Assembly (NCBI GenBank): GCA_963791495.1
Contig: CAWBST010000016.1
Location: forward strand, 146,401 to 210,400
Direction of reading: 5' to 3'
Length of the DNA: 64,000 nucleotides
Source: JAMXLO01 sp963791495
GTDB lineage: Bacteria > Pseudomonadota > Alphaproteobacteria > Acetobacterales > Acetobacteraceae
Shown piece by piece: positions 59,070 to 64,000 of this stretch. The notes beneath the pieces are model-generated. The model was not told the origin of the DNA and made no database searches. It worked only from the letters and a program-made list of their open reading frames with translations. Numbering within the stretch: the first letter of the stretch is position 1; each line of letters begins with the position of its first letter. Made by a program: the position numbers and the translations under genes.

Positions 59070-60158
59070 TTGACCGCGACCTACACACTGGCGGTGGATG
59101 CTATGGGCGGCGATCACGCGCCGCTCATGGTGATCGAGGGCCTGGAGATCTCGGCCGAGCGCCATCCCGGCGCCCGCTTTCTGCTGGTCGGCGACGAAGC
59201 ACGGCTGGCCCCGGAGTTGCGGCGCCACAGACGCGCTGCTGCATCCTGCGACATCCGGCATGCGCCAGAGGCGATCAGCAATGACACCAAGCCGACGGCC
59301 GCGCTGCGCGTGCGCGGGTCCTCGATGCGGGTCGCGATAGACGCTGTCGCCGGGGGTGAGGCCTCCGGCGTGGTCACCGCCGGCAACACCGGCGCACTAC
59401 TGGCACTGGCGACGATTGTCATCAAGACGTTGCCCGGCATCGACCGCCCGGCGATGGCGGCGATCGGGCCCTCGGCGCGCGGCGACGTGGTGCTGCTGGA
59501 CCTCGGAGCCAACGTACAGTGTGATGCGCGCAACCTGGTCGAGTTCGCTGTGATGGGCGACGTGTTCGCGCGGACAGTGCTCGGATTGACCGCACCCTCG
59601 ATCGGATTGCTCAACGTCGGCTCCGAGGAACTGAAGGGCGACGCCACGCTGCGTCTGGCCGCCGAAACACTGCGCGCCAGTCACGTCGCACCACAGTTTG
59701 TCGGGTTCGTCGAGGGGCATGACATTGCCGCCGGCACCACTGACGTAGTGGTAACCGACGGCTTCACCGGCAATGTCGCGCTCAAGACCGGCGAGGGCGC
59801 GCTGAAACTGATCGGCGACCTGCTTCGCCAAGTGTTCAGAAGCAGTCTCACAGCCAAGATCGCCTATCTGCTGCTGCGTCCGTCGCTCGAACGGCTGCGC
59901 GAGTGGCTGGATCCGCGCCGCTACAATGGCGCTGTGATGCTTGGGCTGAACGGCGTCGTGGTGAAATCGCACGGCGGAACCGACGCCGAAGGCTTCGCTC
60001 ATGCGGTGGACGTGGCGATGGATATGGTGGTGCACCGGTTCAACGACCACATCCGTGAGGACTTGACCCGAATCGCCGGCTTGATGGCGCTGACAGCGAA
60101 GGACAGTGCGTCGGAGAAGGAAAGCGGGACCGGCCCGCGCCTCGCCACTGCGCCATAG
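59070..60158 (+). CDS. plsX: Phosphate acyltransferase PlsX
   Basis: Makes acyl phosphate from acyl-ACP, feeding PlsY (encoded at 35.6 kb). The protein has 362 residues with LAVDAMGGDHAP, GVVTAGNTGALLALA, VLLDLGANVQC, GLLNVGSEELKGD, VVTDGFTGNVALKTGEG and VVKSHGGTDAEGFAHAV. The start is TTG 59070, which gives the normal family N-terminus (TATYTLAVDAMGG); no ATG or GTG is closer. There are 31 bases between rpmF and this gene. The frame is intact. Confidence 0.95.
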   Translation: MTATYTLAVDAMGGDHAPLMVIEGLEISAERHPGARFLLVGDEARLAPELRRHRRAAASCDIRHAPEAISNDTKPTAALRVRGSSMRVAIDAVAGGEASGVVTAGNTGALLALATIVIKTLPGIDRPAMAAIGPSARGDVVLLDLGANVQCDARNLVEFAVMGDVFARTVLGLTAPSIGLLNVGSEELKGDATLRLAAETLRASHVAPQFVGFVEGHDIAAGTTDVVVTDGFTGNVALKTGEGALKLIGDLLRQVFRSSLTAKIAYLLLRPSLERLREWLDPRRYNGAVMLGLNGVVVKSHGGTDAEGFAHAVDVAMDMVVHRFNDHIREDLTRIAGLMALTAKDSASEKESGTGPRLATAP

Positions 60159-60165
60159 GAAGACA

Positions 60166-61137
60166 ATGGCCGTTCGCTCGATCCTTGCAGGCGTTGGCGC
60201 CTATCTTCCCGAGCGCGTGCTCGGCAACGACGAACTCGCGCGCACGGTGGATACGTCGGACGAGTGGATCCGCGAGCGCACTGGCATCCGCCAGCGCCAT
60301 ATCGCCACGGCGCACGAGACGGCAGCCTTCATGGGCACTGCGGCCGCACGTGCCGCGTTGCAGGACGCCGGCGCCGAAGCGGCGGAGGTCGATGCGATCA
60401 TCCTGGCCACCAGCACGCCGGACGAGGCCTTTCCTGCCACGGCACTGCGCGTCCAGGCCGCACTCGGTGTGACAAAGGGGTTCGGCTTCGACATCGCCGC
60501 TGCGTGCGCCGGCTTTATCTACGCGCTGTCGGTGGCCGACAGCATGATCCGCACCGGCCAGGCGCACAGTGTGCTGGTGATCGGCAGCGAGGTCTATTCG
60601 CGCATCCTGAACTGGAAGGATCGCGGCACCTGCGTGTTATTCGGCGATGGCGCTGGTGCCGTGCTCCTGCACGCCGGCAATGACCGTGCTGACACCGACC
60701 GCGGCATTCTCTCGACCCACCTCCATTCACAGGGCTCGCTGGGCGATATCCTGTACGTCGATGGCGCGGTCGGACGCCACGACAGACCGGGCCATCTGGT
60801 AATGAACGGTCGCGAGGTGTTTCGCCACGCGGTAATGCGGCTTGCCGAGGCCGTGGATGAGGCACTCGCAGCGAACGGGCTGGAGCGGCGGGATATCGAC
60901 TGGCTGGTGCCGCACCAGGCCAACCTGCGCATCATCGATGCGATGGGCCGGAAGCTCGGCCTGCCACCGGACCGTGTGGTAGTCACCGTCGATCGCCACG
61001 CCAATACCTCGGCCGCTTCGGTGCCGTTGGCACTGGAAGAGGCGCGCCGGGACGGACGGATACGCCAGGGCGATCTCGTGCTTATGGAGGCGCTGGGCGG
61101 CGGCTTGGCGTGGGGCTCGGCGCTTGTGCGCATGTGA
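60166..61137 (+). CDS. fabH: 3-oxoacyl-ACP synthase III
   Basis: Starts fatty acid synthesis by condensing acetyl-CoA with malonyl-ACP. The protein has 323 residues with the catalytic triad Cys114 (AAACAGF), His250 (LVPHQANLRI) and Asn280 (RHANTSAAS). The N-terminus (MAVRSILAGVGAYLPERVL) and GDGAGAVLL are typical. ATG 60166 is preceded by AGGAAG and lies seven bases after the plsX stop, in the same operon. Confidence 0.97.
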   Translation: MAVRSILAGVGAYLPERVLGNDELARTVDTSDEWIRERTGIRQRHIATAHETAAFMGTAAARAALQDAGAEAAEVDAIILATSTPDEAFPATALRVQAALGVTKGFGFDIAAACAGFIYALSVADSMIRTGQAHSVLVIGSEVYSRILNWKDRGTCVLFGDGAGAVLLHAGNDRADTDRGILSTHLHSQGSLGDILYVDGAVGRHDRPGHLVMNGREVFRHAVMRLAEAVDEALAANGLERRDIDWLVPHQANLRIIDAMGRKLGLPPDRVVVTVDRHANTSAASVPLALEEARRDGRIRQGDLVLMEALGGGLAWGSALVRM

Positions 61138-61205
61138 CTTTACGGGCCGTTGCCGATGCTTCCTCGCAACACCCTGATCCTGATTGATTTTGCGCCGCTA
61201 ATTGC

Positions 61206-61234
61206 TTGACGGCGATGGCACCTGTGCCTAGCGT
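61206..61234 (+). promoter_or_regulatory. Promoter of ihfA
   Basis: TTGACG (61206-61211), 17-base spacer, TAGCGT (61229-61234). The predicted transcription start is at or next to the A of ATG 61241, and no ribosome binding site precedes that ATG, so the transcript could be leaderless. Confidence 0.5.
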
Positions 61235-61240
61235 TCGCAG

Positions 61241-61553
61241 ATGCAGACCGTCACACGCGCGCATCTGTCCGAGACGATCTATACACAGGTTGGCCTGTCA
61301 CGGAACGAGTTCGGCCGATCTTCTGGAGACAGTGCTGGATCGTCTATCCTCCGCATTGGAGGCTGGGGAGTCGGTAAAGATCAGCGGGTTCGGGACCTTT
61401 TCCGTACGGCAGAAGGGCCGCCGGGTGGGGCGCAATCCGAAGACCGGCCAGGAAGTGCCCATCATGCCGCGCCGCGTCCTTGTGTTTCGCCCGAGCAACG
61501 TGCTGAAGGCGCGCGTGAATGGCACGACCCCGGTTCCGGACGATGACGAATGA
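61241..61553 (+). CDS. ihfA: Integration host factor alpha subunit, frameshifted
   Basis: IHF-alpha bends DNA as a heterodimer with IHF-beta. The N-terminus MQTVTRAHLSETIYTQVGLSRNE is in one frame; the rest, SADLLETVLDRLSSALEAGE, VKISGFGTFSVRQKGRRVGR, NPKTGQEVPI and RRVLVFRPSNVLKARVNG, is in the +1 frame. Removing one T of TT at 61310-61311 restores a normal protein of about 103 residues. Because this gene is so conserved and the rest is under no visible decay, a sequencing error is more likely than a true mutation. The stop overlaps the merR ATG. Confidence 0.92.
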
Positions 61554-62080
61554 GCGATCAGACCGATGACACGGCGGTGCCGCCGGCTGGCCGCGCACGG
61601 CCGAAGAAGGCGCCGAATGCATTCCGCACCATCAGCGAAGTGGCGGACGAACTGCACATCCCACAGCATGTGCTGCGCTTCTGGGAAACCAAGTTCCCCC
61701 AGGTGAAGCCGCTGAAGCGTGGCGGCGGCCGGCGCTACTATCGCCCGGACGACATCGCGCTACTGCGACGAGTCTCAGATCTCCTGTATATTCAAGGCTA
61801 TACGATCAAGGGCGTGCAGCGCTTGCTGCGCGAGGGCGGCGGCAGGCTCTCGGACGATATCCCGCCCGCGCCGGCGGACGAGCAGGAGGAAGCCGAGGCG
61901 GAGCGCGCCGCCGTGCCGATGGAGCCTGAGCTGCCGATGCCGGAGCTAGCGCACGCCGGTCTGTCGCAGACGGTGCGTGGCAATGTGCGGCCCAGGCCCG
62001 ACCTGGAAGCCGATCGTCTGCGGGCGCTGCTGACCGAGACCCTGCACGAACTTGAGGCGCTGAGGGCGCTGCTGCCGTAG
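61550..62080 (+). CDS. MerR-family transcriptional regulator
   Basis: Protein of 176 residues with a MerR-type winged helix (FRTISEVADELHIPQHVLRF, WETKFPQVKPLKRGGGRRYY, DIALLRRVSDLLYIQGYTIK) and a C-terminal acidic, probably coiled-coil tail (LEADRLRALLTETLHELEAL). There are no metal-binding Cys. A MerR protein directly after ihfA is a conserved alphaproteobacterial arrangement; its targets are not known to me. ATG 61550 overlaps the ihfA stop. tRNA-Pro follows 49 bases downstream. Confidence 0.93.
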   Translation: MSDQTDDTAVPPAGRARPKKAPNAFRTISEVADELHIPQHVLRFWETKFPQVKPLKRGGGRRYYRPDDIALLRRVSDLLYIQGYTIKGVQRLLREGGGRLSDDIPPAPADEQEEAEAERAAVPMEPELPMPELAHAGLSQTVRGNVRPRPDLEADRLRALLTETLHELEALRALLP

Positions 62081-62129
62081 GTGGCGTTGCGGACGCTCGA
62101 CGCGGCTGGTAAACGGGCGGCCCCGCGGT

Positions 62130-62206
62130 CGGAGCGTAGCGCAGCCTGGTAGCGCATCAGTCTGGGGGACTGGGGGTCGTGGGTTCAAATCCCGCCGCTC
62201 CGACCA
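62130..62206 (+). tRNA. tRNA-Pro (anticodon GGG)
   Basis: A 77-base cloverleaf: acceptor arm CGGAGCG pairs with CGCTCCG, D arm GCGC/GCGC, anticodon stem TCAGT/ACTGG with loop CTGGGGG (anticodon GGG, reading CCC), T arm GTGGG-TTCAAAT-CCCGC, and encoded ACCA end. No integrase or repeated 3' end is visible beside it. Confidence 0.96.
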
Positions 62207-62773
62207 ATGAAATCAATCACTTACAGATCAATTCAAATCGTTGCGGTGGACGCTGGATACCAACGGGATACCACGCGCGCTCTCTGTCGACCACACAGGC
62301 CCGAGTCGGCCCCCGGCGCCCCACCGATCACGCGCCGCGATCGCCCCCCCTGGCTCCAGGCTACAGGCGCGCACAATGGCCGGATCGGAGGCGGTGTCCG
62401 GCGCGTCCGCCCGTGGTGGCGACCCACCTGCTGTCACTTTTGCTCGACCGAGATCACCCGGTCCGGGCCGCCGATCGCGTCGTGGGCGAGCCGCCCCCGA
62501 AACCGGCGGGGCCCGGTGCGATGGCGGCACAGCGCGCGGTGACGTTCGCCGCTGGAGCCAGCGTCGCTCGGGCGAGATTTCCATCGAATCGAACACCTGC
62601 CCAGGATTTTCGTTGGGGGATCCCCCACCCCCAAGCTTTTCGCCGGGTCCGCAGAAGTGGGACCCTGGACTTACCCTGGTTTCGTGGAGAGGTGAGAGCT
62701 TGGGATCAGGGGGGAGCGGGTTGACTGCAGGTTTCAATGTCTGGCGACAGGGGCTTGTGCATAGCGCATTAAT
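62207..62773. other. Non-coding gap after tRNA-Pro
   Basis: About 565 bases without a gene I can support; open frames here lack any known motif. A C/G palindrome GGGGGATCCCCC sits near 62615-62626 with CCCCCAAGCTTTT after it, which could be a weak terminator. No attachment-site duplication of the tRNA end was found within the window. Confidence 0.5.
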
Positions 62774-64000
62774 CTATGCGGCGGCGCCGGCGTCCTCCAA
62801 CAGCAGCCAGATCGCCGCCGTCCAAGAAAAATCCGCGCCGCCCGCACCCTTGCCGTCGGTTGGATCGAAATACTCCGACAGCCCGCCAGTGTTGATCAGC
62901 CGGCGCGTGTCGTCGAGGATGCGGGTGGCCATTGTCGTGTTCCCCGCGTCCGCAAACCCCGTGGCGATCATCCAGTTCACTACCGCCCAGACCGGCCCGC
63001 GCCAGTAGCGCAACGGCTCGAAGCTGGCATGTTCCGGGTCGGTCGACGGCACGAGCCACGCCACCTGCGTGGCCCAGCGTTCCAGCGTCACCGCCAGCAG
63101 GCGCGCCTGCTCCGCCGAGGCCGCCCCGGCGAACAGCGGGAGAAATCCAGCCGATATGCCGACCGGGATGGCGGCCCCACCGATCAGGTCGAAGCACGTG
63201 AACAGCCCCAACGCCGAATCCCATAGCCGCCCGATCGCCGTCTCCATCCGCGTGCTCCGTTCGGCGATCTCCGCACGGTCGCCGGGCGATCCGAAGCGGC
63301 TCGCCAGTTGCATCAGATCGCGCTCGGCACGCAGCAGGATCGCGTTGGTGCCGATGTCTGCGACCTTGAACGGCGAGGTCTGCAGCATCCGCGCCGACTG
63401 CCACCCCACCGACCGGAACGCGTCCACCAGATGGATGAAGCGCTGATAGTCCTCGGCGCGCGGCCGCATAGCGGGGTCGATATGCGAGGTGTCGCGCCTG
63501 CGGATCGTCGTCACCGTGTCGGTTGGCACCCGCGCCATGGCCGCATCCCAGGCGGGGGAGTTATCCATGCCCGTTTCCCACGGGTGCAGCGTCGCCACCA
63601 AGCCGGTGCCCTGCGGGTCACGCGCATTCGCCCACCAGCGATGGCTCGCCAGCAGGCGCGGGTATGCCGCCGCCGCATGCTCCTCCGCCGCCACCCGGTC
63701 CTTCGCCCCCTGCCACAGGCGTGCCGCCGCGGTCGCCAGCACCGGCGGCTGCGTGATTCCAGAGGTCGGCGGTGTTCGCGGTATGCCCCAGACCTCCGGG
63801 CCCGGGAAATAGTCGTGGGAAGGAGCGTGGAACACGATCTGCGGAACCAGGCCATCTTCCCACTGCCCTTTCAGCAGCGACTCGATCTCGCTCCAACCCC
63901 GCGCCTCGTCAAACGTCGCCCATCCCATCGCCACGAACGCGGAATCCCAGTTCCACTGGAACGGATACAGCCGCGCCGTCGGCACGCAATAGCCGCCGCG
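62774..64000 (-). CDS. Glycoside hydrolase of the MGH1/GH63-like (alpha,alpha)6-barrel type, 5' end outside window
   Basis: About 408 residues are visible, starting inside the protein (RGGYCVPTARLYPFQWNWDS). The barrel motifs include QWNWDSAFVAMGWA, EDGLVPQIVFHAP, HPWETGMDNSPAWDAA (with likely catalytic Asp), FSWTAAIWLLLEDAG near the end, and YWRGPVWAVVNWMIATG. These match the family annotated as mannosylglycerate-hydrolase-like, trehalase-like or glycogen-debranching proteins acting on alpha-glucosides. The exact substrate is not decidable. It faces the tRNA gap and is transcribed toward it. The start lies beyond base 64000; the GTG at 63985 is internal. Confidence 0.82.
   Translation of the reverse strand, partial: RGGYCVPTARLYPFQWNWDSAFVAMGWATFDEARGWSEIESLLKGQWEDGLVPQIVFHAPSHDYFPGPEVWGIPRTPPTSGITQPPVLATAAARLWQGAKDRVAAEEHAAAAYPRLLASHRWWANARDPQGTGLVATLHPWETGMDNSPAWDAAMARVPTDTVTTIRRRDTSHIDPAMRPRAEDYQRFIHLVDAFRSVGWQSARMLQTSPFKVADIGTNAILLRAERDLMQLASRFGSPGDRAEIAERSTRMETAIGRLWDSALGLFTCFDLIGGAAIPVGISAGFLPLFAGAASAEQARLLAVTLERWATQVAWLVPSTDPEHASFEPLRYWRGPVWAVVNWMIATGFADAGNTTMATRILDDTRRLINTGGLSEYFDPTDGKGAGGADFSWTAAIWLLLEDAGAAA

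Noticed and set aside
62130..62773. tRNA-Pro as a mobile-element attachment site
   Set aside because: No integrase, no repeated tRNA 3' end and no mobile genes within the window.

Overview
The window is a high-GC alphaproteobacterial chromosome segment. Gene content and order fit the Acetobacteraceae/Rhodospirillales best: pyrB-pyrC-plsY-dprA-topA-rnr, bamE next to a ubiquinol-cytochrome c chaperone and DUF177, then rpmF-plsX-fabH-ihfA-merR-tRNA-Pro, and a GAAC-N7-GAAC LexA operator in front of lexA. No exact species can be named from the sequence alone.

Layout. 1-8 kb (minus strand) is a GlgE-pathway operon, glgE > treS-maltokinase > glgB, which converts trehalose into branched alpha-glucan. 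8.3-22.6 kb is an accessory region: an acyltransferase, a metzincin-like protease, a cation/proton antiporter split into two convergent halves by an apparent 0.75-kb inversion, an exported HAD phosphatase-like protein, a lipoprotein and an arylsulfatase, two paralogous AraC regulators, and an operon of beta-barrel protein > exported protein > CopC-like protein > octaheme cytochrome with HEAT/TPR repeats. 22.9-26.5 kb is pqiB-pqiC-pqiA (MCE lipid transport). 26.9-43.9 kb is mainly housekeeping: moeA, lexA, comEC, gltX, pyrB, a dihydroorotase-like gene lacking the metal-binding HxH, plsY, dprA, topA, an N-terminally truncated rnr, an S41 protease and rpmG. 44-54.9 kb carries pleD, a phospholipid-methyltransferase-like gene, a DMT exporter, a GST, serine-glyoxylate aminotransferase beside a split FAD/Fe-S oxidoreductase, DUF924, LysR, DUF2237 and thiL. 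55-62.2 kb holds an MFS transporter, bamE, the cytochrome bc1 chaperone, DUF177, a holin-plus-lipoprotein pair, rpmF, plsX, fabH, ihfA, merR and tRNA-Pro(GGG). The window ends inside a glycoside hydrolase.

Regulation. Three FNR/FixK-type palindromes (TTGAT-N4-ATCAA) occur: before an araC gene (17132-17145), between pqiB and moeA (26616-26629), and after gltX (32541-32554). The last lies about 40 bp before a short stretch with a UUCG-type hairpin, a CUCCUCC-rich single strand and a strong intrinsic terminator. That is the signature of a small RNA and is the best candidate here for an undescribed element.

Integrity. At least eight genes (glgB, the antiporter, a small membrane protein, the octaheme cytochrome, dprA, the FAD/Fe-S oxidoreductase, DUF2237, ihfA) each regain a conserved frame if one base is added to or removed from a short homopolymer, and the beta-barrel gene has one in-frame stop. 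This pattern suggests uncorrected long-read indels rather than eight independent mutations. Pseudogene calls should be made with that in mind; the antiporter inversion cannot be explained that way.
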